Source: Podospora comata (lineage: Eukaryota > Ascomycota > Sordariomycetes > Sordariales > Podosporaceae). Taken from it: a stretch of 64,000 bases of DNA. Within the stretch, counting starts at the first letter, position 1. Every line of letters begins with the position of its first letter. Positions 1 through 10,216 of this stretch are shown piece by piece. Below the pieces are notes generated by a model. The model was not told the origin of the DNA, did not search any database, and was given only the letters and a program-made list of their open reading frames with translations. The stretch lies in NCBI GenBank assembly GCA_017354895.1, contig CP071493.1, positions 1,860,001 through 1,924,000 of the forward strand. Direction: 5' to 3'. The position numbers and the translations under genes are program-made.

Positions 1-306
1 GAATGACACTGTAACCAATTTTGAACGTACCACTTGCAAATGCAAATGCACATCTTGTATCATGTGTTCGTGCTGATGAAACGAACTCCGACTGCGCACA
101 GATGCAAGCTCCAGAAACCGCCTGCTTCGGCTGCCATCATAAATCTCTGGCTCTTGCTCGACTCCAAATCGTTGACAATGATGCTGAATCTTGCTGATGG
201 CTGCAATGATCGAACCGTGAAGGGGCTGGAACATTGTAAAACTCCTGTTTCGGAAGTATCGATGTTGCGTAGTAAGCGTCATATGCAGTTTAGAAAAGAA
301 TTTGTC

Positions 307-1173
307 TCATTCTTCGATTTCATCCCCAGTATCCTGAAGAAGATCTGCCTCTTGAAGAGCCACCTTCTTATCCATGACCGCTAGAGTTTCGTTGACAAAC
401 TGAAGGTTCTTTTGTATTACATTCACTTGGCTTTTGATGTCCAGCAGAGCCCACTAGTAGATCAGCAAAGGTAGAAGTAGGATCCTTGATATGGTCCTTG
501 CAGTGTACGACGTTAACCGGCACAGACATATGTTCTGATTCAACCCGATCGGCGACATAGAATCCCTGTGTCAAGCGGAGAGATGGATTATAGCTAAGCG
601 CCATGGAAATCCAGCATTTGGGGGAGGTATTCTAGTTGAGTGTCAAGCCTGCAATGGTTCTTTTATCAACACTTGCACGGTCGTCAATAATACCCTCTCA
701 GAGAATCTGCTTCTCATCCAATGCTGAGGCGTTGGTGCCAAGATCTTCAGTAGTAACAGATAGAACTGTTGATCCTTTGCTCGTACGATTTTGGCAGTTC
801 CATTGTCTGCATCATCTCCATCCACTGCTCTCTTGTGAAGGGTACTGCCCAGGCTGATTCCACAGCCCAGGAGCCATAAATCAGTCGCAGGATTCCTGTG
901 GGCGGGTTCTCAAGTTCATCCTCAGGGACGAATCGTCCTTCTGCTCTCAACCATTATCCAAAGTCGTCTGAGTCTGTGTTGAGAGTATAGTAGTCTTTGA
1001 CTTTTGTTGGGAGTGACTGAGGAAAGAATCAATAATTATTGCCCTGCGCTTTAACCAATGCTTCGGATCAAACACACCTCAAAGGACACAATTTCTAGAC
1101 ATCCCACTTCTCTTGCATCAGCATCAGACACGAACGTTAGCCAGTCTGTGTATGGAAGTCCAAAGACGTCCAT
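307..1173 (-). pseudogene. Decayed gene of unknown family
   Basis: Reading the minus strand from an ATG at 1173 gives MDVFGLPYTDWLTF and onward. A plausible intron (GTGTGT..TTCCTCAG) joins it in frame to SLPTKVKDYYTLN. The frame then meets TAA (954-956) and continues as WLRAEGRFVPEDELENPP and REQWMEMMQTMELPKSYEQR. A frame change follows near 770, then stops TGA (698-700) and TAG (632-634), then FYVADRVESEHMSV. After another frame change near 455 the frame ends in a charged coiled-coil-like tail, KVALQEADLLQDTGDEIEE, stopping at 307. The pieces fit one protein of about 260 residues. I do not recognise the family. Reading the three stops as Gln, Arg and Gln gives smooth protein, but any stop can be explained by such a change. 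It could also be two genes or carry undetected introns. Confidence 0.45.
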
Positions 1174-1920
1174 TTTCCAAGTTTACAACCCGAGTATGGG
1201 GTTGAACGCCGAAACTGGATGTGGTGCAATGTCAAGGTCGGTATTATCAAAGGAAAATGATTGTGAAATCCAGAGGATATGAATGCTCACGATTCACTGT
1301 CAACAACCTTCTTCCCTTTTCATCAATTTCATTTACCTTACAGTTAACAGTGTTGTCACCCAATAAGCCACAAATTCTTCCTGAAAAAGCGCTGAATGAT
1401 GAACTAGTTTACTTTTGCAGCTGTGCACGTGCGTGGACTCAAATGGTTGGCTAGGTGCTCAAGGGGACATGTATGGTACGTCAACCTTGAATTGATCACA
1501 GCGTTGACATTTGTTCTTCCTATAGGGACTGGTTAGAACATCATGGTTTTGATCTCAAACGTGGCGTTGCCTTCCGAACTTCGGAACCACTGGGAACCAC
1601 TTCCAGACAAGCCACCCCGTCTTGCTTGGCCCTGCCTGAAGCCCCGCTCTCGCCACTCCCCACCCGAAACTTGAGTTGACCTCTTATATCACCCCTCTGA
1701 GATAATCTGGGGCCACGATCATCTTTCACTAGTGAACTGAGACTTGCATACCCCAGTTATCGGAGACCACTCCTAGGTAATAATGGGGTTTATACCCCGG
1801 ATACCCGGTGCCCGACCAATATCACTCAACCGTCAACTGCATAGACACACCGCTTGAGGATATCACCAGACAGGTCTGAGCCACCCAATACAATTCAGAA
1901 CAATTCGCCTGGTCGCCATA
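1174..1920. other. Intergenic, promoter side of the amidohydrolase
   Basis: No convincing coding frame. The last 150 bases contain CCCGG-rich stretches and lead directly to the amidohydrolase ATG (context CATA-ATGTCC). I see no clear TATA element. Confidence 0.4.
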
Positions 1921-3573
1921 ATGTCCACTCAAGCAACCCTCTTCACCAATGGCCGCATTTTTCTCTCCGGAGTAAACCCCGGCACCAACGCCGGTCTCAC
2001 CCGGTCCCCAACATTTGCCGACTGCATGCTTGTCCGTGGTGACAAGATTGAACATGTCGGCTCATCTTCAGATGAGGTCATCAGCACGGCTCTTGCCTCC
2101 AGATCAGTAACCACCCATGACCTCCAAGGAAAAACCGTTCTCCCTGGATTCGTTGATGGGCATCTTCATCTCATGCTCCTTGGTCAAGCTCTCAACAAGC
2201 TTGACCTGGTGAGATGCAAAGACCTCGAAGAAATCCGTTCAACCATCAGAGAATATGCTGCCGCCAACCCAGACATGCCGCGCATCTTATGCAGAGGATA
2301 CATGCACATTCAACTTCCCAACGGAGCCACAGCCGCTGACCTGGACGACCTTGACGAGCTCAACCGTCCCATCCTCATCGACTCCAAAGACCTTCACTCA
2401 ACCTGGTGCAACACAGCCGGCATCAAAGAACTCGGCGCAGAAAACTGGGCCGACGTCCCAGGCGGCGTCATCGAAAAGAACTCCGACGGCAAGCTCACCG
2501 GCGTCTTCTCCGAAGCAGCCAACATCACTTACGTTTGGCCCTATCTCGCCAGCGTAGCCTCCATGGAAGAGCGTACAGCCGCCATCCGCTCCGCCGTCAC
2601 AGCCTACCACGAAGCAGGCTACACCGGCATGATCGACATGGCCATGGACGAAGGCGCCTGGGAAGCCATCCAAGCCCTCATCGCAACCGACGGCTCCATC
2701 CCCATCCGCCTCGCCTGCTACTGGCTCGTCAAGCCCCTCCCAACCGAAGCCGAAACCCTCGCCCAAGTCGACCGCGCCATCGAGCTCGCCTCCCAGTTCA
2801 ACGCCTCCACCGCCCCCGACTGCCGCATCGTCGGCATCAAGGTAATCTGCGACGGCATCATCGACGCCTGCACCGCCGGCCTCTCCCAGCCCTACGAGCA
2901 CAACTCCCACTTCGAAGTCCCCCTCTGGACCCACGCCCAGCTCGAACCAGTCGTCAAACGCGCCAACGCCGCCGGCCTCCAAATCGCCCTCCACGCCATC
3001 GGCGACGCAACCATCAAAATGGTAGTCGACATCCTCTCCGCCCACGCCAACCCAGACAACCGCCCCCGAGTAGAGCACATCGAGCTCGCCAGCGCAGAAG
3101 ACGCCGCCCGCCTGGGCCAAAACCGCATCACAGCCTCCATCCAGCCCGTCCACGCCGACCCAGCCATCCTCAAAGCCTGGCCCAAACTCCTCGGCCAGCA
3201 CCGCTGCGGTAGAGCCTTTGCCTACCGCGAATTCGCCGACCACGGCGCGCCCCTCGCTCTGGGAAGCGACGCCCCTACTGCACCTCACGCCCCGCTTGGA
3301 AACGTCTACGTGGCCACCACCCGCAAATCATACCGCGAGCCGGAGCTCGAAACAGCCGTCAACCCTCATTTTGCCCTCGGACTGTGCGAGTCTGTCGCCG
3401 CGGCTACGGAAGGGGCAGCCTACAGTTGCTTTGACGACCACAGAATAGGCTCGTTGAAGAAGGGTCACAAAGCTGACTTTGTCGTTGTGGACATGGAGTG
3501 GGAAAATGAGAAGCTGATGCAGTCCAAAATTACAGAGACGTGGTACGACGGGAATAAGGTGTTTTCGGCTTGA
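1921..3573 (+). CDS. Metal-dependent amidohydrolase, YtcJ-like (amidohydrolase family 3)
   Basis: Single-exon 550-residue protein of the imidazolonepropionase-like amidohydrolase superfamily, YtcJ branch. Such enzymes hydrolyse C-N bonds of amides or cyclic ureides in a TIM barrel with one or two metals; the substrate here is unknown. Visible motifs in order: the opening beta-sandwich with LPGFVDGHLHL (metal His 81 and 83), VICDGIIDACTAG, LHAIGDATIKMVVD (metal His), RVEHIELAS (metal His), ASIQPVHADP, and LGSDAPTAPHAPL with the catalytic Asp. The length is normal for the branch. There is no signal peptide, so it is probably cytosolic. Third positions are extremely C-rich, which creates long antisense shadow frames. 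The start is the first ATG of the open frame. Close analogues are N-acyl-D-amino-acid deacylase-like proteins, and the family call is firmer than any substrate. Confidence 0.93.
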   Translation: MSTQATLFTNGRIFLSGVNPGTNAGLTRSPTFADCMLVRGDKIEHVGSSSDEVISTALASRSVTTHDLQGKTVLPGFVDGHLHLMLLGQALNKLDLVRCKDLEEIRSTIREYAAANPDMPRILCRGYMHIQLPNGATAADLDDLDELNRPILIDSKDLHSTWCNTAGIKELGAENWADVPGGVIEKNSDGKLTGVFSEAANITYVWPYLASVASMEERTAAIRSAVTAYHEAGYTGMIDMAMDEGAWEAIQALIATDGSIPIRLACYWLVKPLPTEAETLAQVDRAIELASQFNASTAPDCRIVGIKVICDGIIDACTAGLSQPYEHNSHFEVPLWTHAQLEPVVKRANAAGLQIALHAIGDATIKMVVDILSAHANPDNRPRVEHIELASAEDAARLGQNRITASIQPVHADPAILKAWPKLLGQHRCGRAFAYREFADHGAPLALGSDAPTAPHAPLGNVYVATTRKSYREPELETAVNPHFALGLCESVAAATEGAAYSCFDDHRIGSLKKGHKADFVVVDMEWENEKLMQSKITETWYDGNKVFSA

Positions 3574-3837
3574 GATCCGAGGTAATGTATGATGGAGCAA
3601 GGAAAAAAAAAAGACGGCTCGGTTGGGGTTCCGAAGAGTGAGAAACTTTATCTTCGGATGACCAGCAGACTTACCCGAGAAAATGGAAGGCCGGGTGGGC
3701 CGTGGGCGACAGTATATCATGCAGGTTAAGGGGTGGCAGGAAACCTGGTAACGTGGTCGGGATGGATTCTTGAATTCGAAAAAAAAAAAAACAAAAACAA
3801 AATGGCTTGGATATCATATCATACATTTTCTCCCAAA

Positions 3838-4770
3838 TCACTCGTAGGCATAATACTGCCGTGGCCAAATATTCATCGCCGTCTTCTGCCCACTCTCCAA
3901 CGGTAGACCGGCGTGTTTCGTGCGCGTGTCCCCCGTGCCGTTGGGATGTAGATTGATCCAGAACAAAGAATTACCAGCAACAGGTCGGAATGCCAGTCCC
4001 CCATCTTCATGCTCCCTCCACAGTGGTTTCTGTTGCTCCCCACCCCCGCTTTCCCTCTGGGTGATTCCAGGTTGCTCCCCCTTGGGGCCGGGTGCGACTA
4101 TGCTCTTTGCAAAAGGAAAGTATGTTTCACCGCCTGTGCAGTCGTCCTCCAGAATGGCAAAGAAGCTCGCAAGCCTGTTCCATGTATTCCAGCTCCCATC
4201 GTCTGCCCAGAGCGGACTGGCGAACCAGTCATGGTGCAGGGTGAATTGCTGTCCGGTTGTGTATCGAACCAGCTGAGGTTGACCCATCTCATCCCAGCCA
4301 TCGCGGAACATGTTACCCAAGAAGTTGCGAACTCGCTTGAGGATGCATTGTACTGTCGGGTTGTCTTCTGGTAGTCCAGCAGAGCTCGACGTCCGTTCCT
4401 TTGTGTTTTGTTGGCGACCTCCCTTGGTGACTTTTGATGGAGCGAATTCGGGCTCGCCAGCTTGGAGGAGCTGGGTAATCTCAGTCGGGGTAATGAGGTT
4501 GTGTATGTAGATAATCAACGGGTCAAGAGAGACCAGCTCAGTGCGGTAGGAGTGGGAGGTATCGCAGGAGAAGGGCGCCTTGGTGCTGACGGGCTCACTC
4601 CCCGTGTTATTCTTCAAGAATGAAAGACTCAGAGGGATTTTAGCAACAGGAAGATCAGTGATGAAGGATGTGATTTGTGGTGGAGCGATCCTAGTGAAGT
4701 ATGGTATCCCTAATCCGAGCAGAGCTGCTCCAGCAGAGATACCCGCCACCTTGGCCACGTTTGTAGTCAT
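3838..4770 (-). CDS. Prolyl 4-hydroxylase-type 2-oxoglutarate/Fe(II) dioxygenase
   Basis: 310-residue single-exon protein with a P4Hc domain at about residues 85-305. The iron ligands are visible as HHDW (His179-x-Asp181) after the RYTTGQQFTL strand and the distal His286 in TKHAGLP. Lys296 in SGQKTAMNIW fits the 2-oxoglutarate contact. The N terminus has a hydrophobic stretch (about residues 8-26), suggesting an ER membrane anchor or signal. The family hydroxylates proline residues using O2, Fe(II) and 2-oxoglutarate; fungal members of this size are mostly uncharacterised. An insertion rich in Gly, Glu and Gln lies at about 228-258. The gene converges on the amidohydrolase, with about 265 bp between the stops. 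Confidence 0.9.
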   Translation of the reverse strand: MTTNVAKVAGISAGAALLGLGIPYFTRIAPPQITSFITDLPVAKIPLSLSFLKNNTGSEPVSTKAPFSCDTSHSYRTELVSLDPLIIYIHNLITPTEITQLLQAGEPEFAPSKVTKGGRQQNTKERTSSSAGLPEDNPTVQCILKRVRNFLGNMFRDGWDEMGQPQLVRYTTGQQFTLHHDWFASPLWADDGSWNTWNRLASFFAILEDDCTGGETYFPFAKSIVAPGPKGEQPGITQRESGGGEQQKPLWREHEDGGLAFRPVAGNSLFWINLHPNGTGDTRTKHAGLPLESGQKTAMNIWPRQYYAYE

Positions 4771-6246
4771 GTCGAGTCGCGCAAACTGGCATCAGAGAGC
4801 AAGACAAAACGTGTCCCAGAGCCTGATGAGCGTCGCACCTACAAGCTGATATAGCACCCCAACACAAAGAGTGGCTCAGCTCATCCTTTCTCCATCCTGC
4901 TCATACCAGTCCGTCCTGGAGCATCCTCCTCCGCCACCAAGCATCCAGATATTCAAACCCGCTGCCGCCAAGTACCTATTCTGTCACCTCCCCTCCCAAA
5001 ATCGACGATTGCATAACCTTGCGCAAAAAATGCCCGGCCAAGAAGACCTCAAGGAGGGTGTCTCGACAAGCTCACTGGCCGGGGAAAGCAGAGCGAAGCC
5101 GTCGCAGCTGTTGTCCGATCTGTTTCTAAATGGTGGGTGGCATGGCGGCTTTTGATCCGACAAATGGTGTTTACGATCCTGTAATTTTCCGGCATCCAGT
5201 CTCAGCGGTGGGAGGTTACCCCGGCATAACGCCCTCAGGAACCCGGTCTGGGTAGCAGTTCTGTCCGGTTATTTCGGTAGGACTTGACCACAGAGGTGAT
5301 TATGGTCACCGTGATGTTACTCCACCAATCCGCATGACACTGGGGCGTTCTTGGCTCGGAAGCAGCAGACCCCATCAGTCGAGTCGGCGTTGAAAGTCGG
5401 TAACGAGGTATGGTCGATATGTTGGATGCGGGGTGTGGCTGTTGGCATGTTTTGTGACTGTCGAAGGCTTTGTAGGTGGTTGTCGTCTCGTCCCGGAAAG
5501 CATTATTCGATCAAGAAAGAATGACAGAAGCTCTGAGGCCAAGTTAATCGATCCAATCACTGGACAGCATTGCGATAGCAGCCGACCAAGATGTTGAAGG
5601 TGTTGTCAAGCTTTGTTGCCTGTTGATCTGCCCAGAACGGCTGTACAATGCTCCAGGGTCACAACGTTAATTTTCGTGACTTTCCAGGGCTTTAACCAGG
5701 GTGATAGCAAGGGGCAGAGAGCCACTTACGAAAGTGTCACACCAGGTCACTCTTTTGGTTCTTTCTATGGGAGTGTACTTGGCCTTGCATTTACACTGCC
5801 TTTGACGCTTAGGCCAATATTTTCTGTTAAGTGAAGACACCTGGCCTTGGCCTGGCATCGGCTACCCTCACAAAATACAGGCCATTTTCTCGGCCTTCCA
5901 GCCTGGTTTTATTGGGAGTGGTCCCCCTGGCACCCCCCTTGTTGAGTGGCCTTGGCAAGTACCAGACTAGCGTTTGTCATCCTGGAGGTTTGTATGTGAC
6001 AAGGTTCACATTGGACACCGAAGACTTATTGGCTGCAGTCGAACGGTCCAGACCTCTGGGCCCTTTCCATGCCTCTGGCGGTTGCTGCCTCTGTAAAGAG
6101 ATGTCGTTCCAGTATAAAGCTGTATCTTGTTAACAGAATGGAGTGAGTCATCGAGGGAAACAGCGAGCCATAGTGCCTTGAGTGATCTTTCAAAGTCAGT
6201 TTGTCTGCATTAAGTGTTATTACAAAGGAGAGTTATTCATGCCCTT
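4771..6246. other. Gene-free stretch between P4H and SDR
   Basis: It holds the P4H promoter and the downstream flank of the SDR. An ATG at 5030 opens 41 codons (MPGQEDLKEGVSTSS..) that end near a possible GTGGGT donor, but I could not find a convincing continuation. Other frames here are short and have no coding bias. Confidence 0.35.
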
Positions 6247-7098
6247 CTACTTCCTCGCTGCCGACATCATAGCCCCCATATTCCCAGCAATCGTCCCGCC
6301 ATCCACGAGAATATCCGTCCCCGTAACATACGACGCCTCGCTCCCAGCCAAAAAGGCAACCACGCTCGCAATTTCGTCCGCCGTCCCTCCCCTCTGCAGC
6401 GGCGTCCCAGAGATAATCTGCTTGATCGTCTCCCCATGCGGCGACTCCAACTCCCGTCTCACCATCGCCGTCAGAATAACTCCCGGGCTGATACTGTTGA
6501 TCCTAGCACCCTTCTCTGCCCAAGCCCTTGCCGCCGCCTGAACCCTGAGATAATTCGCAGCCTTTGATAGCGAATACGCCATGGACGGGTCATTCTTCTC
6601 CACCAATTCCTTCAACTCTGGCCTATCCAGGATTGTATCCCTCCCGCTCGTGGCAAAATGCGCTGCCAGATCTGGTGATGGCTGTGCGCCGAAGCGAGCC
6701 ATGCTCGCGATGCAAATCATGCTGCCTCCCGGGGCCACGACCTCTCGGAAAGCGTCGATGACGTTGACTGTGCCGAGTAAATCGACCTTGAAGATGCGGT
6801 CTGCGGGTGCCATGGCTGGGGATAGACCGGCTGTGTGAACGATGGTTTCGAGTTTTCCTGCTTGCGCAGCGGCAGAGGCAAACTTCTGAACAGAGGCATA
6901 GTCCGAGACATCGATGAGCTGCGTTTGGACTTCGTGTCCATCGTTTCTCAGCGATGTGGCCGCGCTGTCGAGGTTGGCTTGGGAGAAGTCGGAGAGGAAG
7001 AGAGTTGTGCGGGCGGAAGAGAGGGCAAGACGGCGAGCAGAGGCAAGACCCATGCCACCGGATCCTATGATTGCTACTACTCTACGAGGGAAAGCCAT
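6247..7098 (-). CDS. Short-chain dehydrogenase/reductase (SDR)
   Basis: 283-residue NAD(P)-dependent oxidoreductase. The cofactor loop reads IGSGGMGLA (Gly12, 14, 15, 17), an unusual variant of the TGxxxGxG loop. The acidic residue ending strand 2 (LSDFS) hints at NAD(H). Catalytic Ser132 (CIASMA) and the YxxxK pair Tyr175/Lys179 (AYSLSKAAN) are present, followed by RINSISPGVI and a C-terminal VTGTDILVDGG strand, so the fold is complete. The frame is open upstream of Met 7098, but that Met directly precedes the Rossmann strand and is preferred over the extended start at 7221. The substrate cannot be told from the sequence. The 60-residue stretch between Ser and Tyr is longer than usual and may form a substrate lid. 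Confidence 0.9.
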   Translation of the reverse strand: MAFPRRVVAIIGSGGMGLASARRLALSSARTTLFLSDFSQANLDSAATSLRNDGHEVQTQLIDVSDYASVQKFASAAAQAGKLETIVHTAGLSPAMAPADRIFKVDLLGTVNVIDAFREVVAPGGSMICIASMARFGAQPSPDLAAHFATSGRDTILDRPELKELVEKNDPSMAYSLSKAANYLRVQAAARAWAEKGARINSISPGVILTAMVRRELESPHGETIKQIISGTPLQRGGTADEIASVVAFLAGSEASYVTGTDILVDGGTIAGNMGAMMSAARK

Positions 7099-10000
7099 AA
7101 TGGGCAGTATCAGGGGAAATAGTGTGGTGTAAGTCGAATTCAGGGGGTGTTGGGGGTTAGGGTTGTATGTCTGTAGGGTGTTAACTGAGTATTTCAGCCC
7201 TATCTGTTGGTTTCTGGTCAATTATGGGGGTAAGTTGGGTTGCAAAAAGATTATCCTGCACTTGGGCTTCTCAAAGATATAGTTGAGGGGGCACAACGAG
7301 GCTGTTCCGACTTCAATTCGCTGACTGTACTGTCAGCTGATTCTCGCCGGACCCGAAGTTCTGGACTGTATCCTCTCCCGAATTTCCACGGCTCATCAGC
7401 AAATTCGGGTCGGCTTGACCGTCGAGACTGCTGGTCTTCAGTCCGAGAGTCCGTGGCCACAGCCCACACTATTCGCAGGCCACGGAGACGGCAAGCCCAA
7501 TGCCGTGCCGGGCCTACTAGGACGGAGGAATCACCCCGCTATTCACCCACTTCAGTGCCGAATTCGACGTGGCCGCACGCTCAAGAAGCCGCTATGTGGG
7601 GCTTGGGATTGGAGGGTATCCGCTTATCAGGAGATTTTTGAGACCTCACGGCTCCACTTTGGACATCATCGGATCTGCTGTCTTGAGAAGAAAGGCAAGG
7701 CCCGAATGTAAGTGGTCAGGGACTTGGGAGAGATATGGTCGGTGACCAACGGGACTTTTTTACCACCGCCCTCCTCATGACATGGAAACCTGACGAGTCT
7801 TCGTGTTAAGACACTGTCAGCTTCGTGTCCTGACGACCTGCAAGACCTGTGATGAGTGGCCTGTTAAGAGGGGCAATGAGGAGGCTGGAAGCAACACACT
7901 TTCAGGAGGTGGTCTATCACATTTACGCGACCCGCGTGCATGCAAACCGAAGCACGAACGAGAAGATTCATGTTGTGCTGTTCGCCAGCATTATCTTCAT
8001 TACAGGGGTGAATGTCCTGAAGATGACGTCAGGAACGATGTGAGCACTCACGTGGGTGACGAAATAACTTGTGCAAATAATTTCAACCTTACTCACTATT
8101 CGGCCATCAAACCACCACCAAAAGGGATATTTTCCTCAAAGAAAGTTTCAAAGCGTCTTGATATTGGTTTATGGCTGTCTAGGATTTTCTTTGGAATATT
8201 TAATCCAAAGTGTGATGGTGAAAAAGGTACCTGAAGTAGAGGAACGATATCCATTTGTACAAGTTATTTCGTCACCCACATGGCACTCAGCGCAAGAGCG
8301 GATGAAGCTCTCCCCCGAGCTCTGATGCCGGGGAGACGGGGGCCCTTCCCCAGAAAATCTAGGGTCCAGACCAGATCAGCGTGCCATTCTGCACTTCTGA
8401 CAAGCATTCATGGAAGCGGATGGCACACAACGGGTTATTTGGTGATCGGTTACGGCGGTGAGGGACTCTCTCGTGAAGAGTGCCATCTCCTGTCGATAGA
8501 TGTTGTGTCCTCACTTTTGGCTGTCATTATCCAGGTGGTTTTGGCATTCAGATTAAATATTCCACCAGACAGTGACACCAGGATTTGCGTATGACGATAT
8601 CAACTGCAAAGTCCCAGCTTTATCAACTACTTGAGACCGTCGGTTGGCAGTCGTGGAACTCTTATCGTTGGCACTCTACCCCGCCCGCAGCATAGCCAGG
8701 AGGGTGATGACGAGGCGGGGTAGTGAGGCCTGTAACATAGTGGATGACAGGAAACAAACAAGACAATAATATGATGAACAGGCGATACTACTACCAGGTA
8801 AACTTCTCATTGGCCTTTGATGCTCTCTCAAGAGACACAACAGAAAAGCTTTGTTTGAGAACCACACGACTCGTGCCAGAAGCTCGGGTGCTCCGGTGAA
8901 AAGGCGGAGGGAAGCGCCGAGACTGCAAAGAAGCCCTGAAATGCTGAAAAAGCATGGGCCACAGGCCAGATCATACAGTGTGTAGCTTCGTTGTGCTGAA
9001 ACCGGGAATTTGCAGGCTGGGAAATGCATCGTTGAGCGGAATTTGGCTCGATTATTGTCTTTCCCTTCTCCAGCCCTATATAGAAAATTTCTTTGACGCT
9101 TAGTTTTCTTTTATGAAGCTTGGGATCTTGGTTTTCCTTGTCCACCCGCCCGTGGCGCCATTGATGACGCCCTTGCTTGTTTCTGGAGACAGTGACGAGG
9201 GGACCCTGTCCAGGGCCCGCGCTAATATCCGGGCGCAAGGCAGATGACGCGCGACACTACGTCATAGCCAAGCTAACTCCCTCCCCCTCCGACAAAATGC
9301 AGCCATGCGAGATTGAGAACCTGCTGCGGCATTCTGCCAGGTGACTGGAGTAATTTGACTGGGCTTTCCCATCATCTGGGAGCAACGTGTTCGCCTGTTC
9401 TACTCTGCTAGTGTAGCGATTTTGACAGCTGTGGGCTTTTGTCTCTGATCGCAGCAGCTGGTTTGCTTGGAAGCATTTCCTGCCGTCCTGCCATCCATCC
9501 TGCCCCCCCAACTGGTGCTGTACACCTGACAAATCGAACTTTTTCTGCGGCGGACTCTGCCCAGGCAAGCGCGTACCAGTTATTGCTCGCTCTATGATGA
9601 AAATGATGATGAAAGCGGGTGCCTGAGAGAAGAAAGACATTAAGAAAGAGACGGCCCCCATCGATTGGTCGACCTCCGCCCCGGTTACATCCCTCAGAAG
9701 CCGCAGCCCATCCATCCATTTCTTGGTTCAGTCTCCGTCGCAGCCACAGTGACCTCAGACCCTCCCACTCCCCCCTCCTACCGATTGCATATCTCCTCGA
9801 CGATCCCGCCGTCTTGTTCCAGACAAACGTCGTCTGGTCTTCATCGTCATTTTTGAGCGAAACATATCCCCCACCGCACCGCGAGCTCCACTACCCCAAA
9901 CCTTCCCGTCCTCAACCTTCAATCTTCCCATCATCACCGCTGCTGCTTCTACACTACATCCCATCGAGAGGAAGATAGATATCAACGAGAAACTGAGAAA

Positions 10001-10216
10001 ACTGCAAGAGTCGACATTTGGCTGTGGATACCGCCAACTTCCTACCTTAGCGCCTTGAAAGAATAACCTTTTGAGTTTTTCAGCAGGAAAGCCAAGACAG
10101 GGTGCTATTGCTGCCCCTCACTGACCGCCAAAAGCACATCTCCACCCGAGATCGAGTCGAGGACGATCACCACCAGAACAAAGTAAACAGAGGAAGAACA
10201 GCGAACACTCGCAATC
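7099..10216. other. Non-coding 3.1 kb with the long leader of the kinase gene
   Basis: No frame in this stretch has convincing protein character. From about 9,640 to 10,216 the plus strand is strongly pyrimidine-rich (many CCTCC/CTTCC runs), typical of a long promoter or 5' leader upstream of the RCK2-like kinase. Short upstream frames occur there but none is clearly coding. Confidence 0.4.

Noticed and set aside
2398-3288. 296-codon minus-strand frame rich in Gly/Asp/Val, and a 268-codon Arg/Pro-rich plus frame in the same place
   Set aside because: Shadows of the C-rich amidohydrolase codons; the sense frame has all catalytic motifs.
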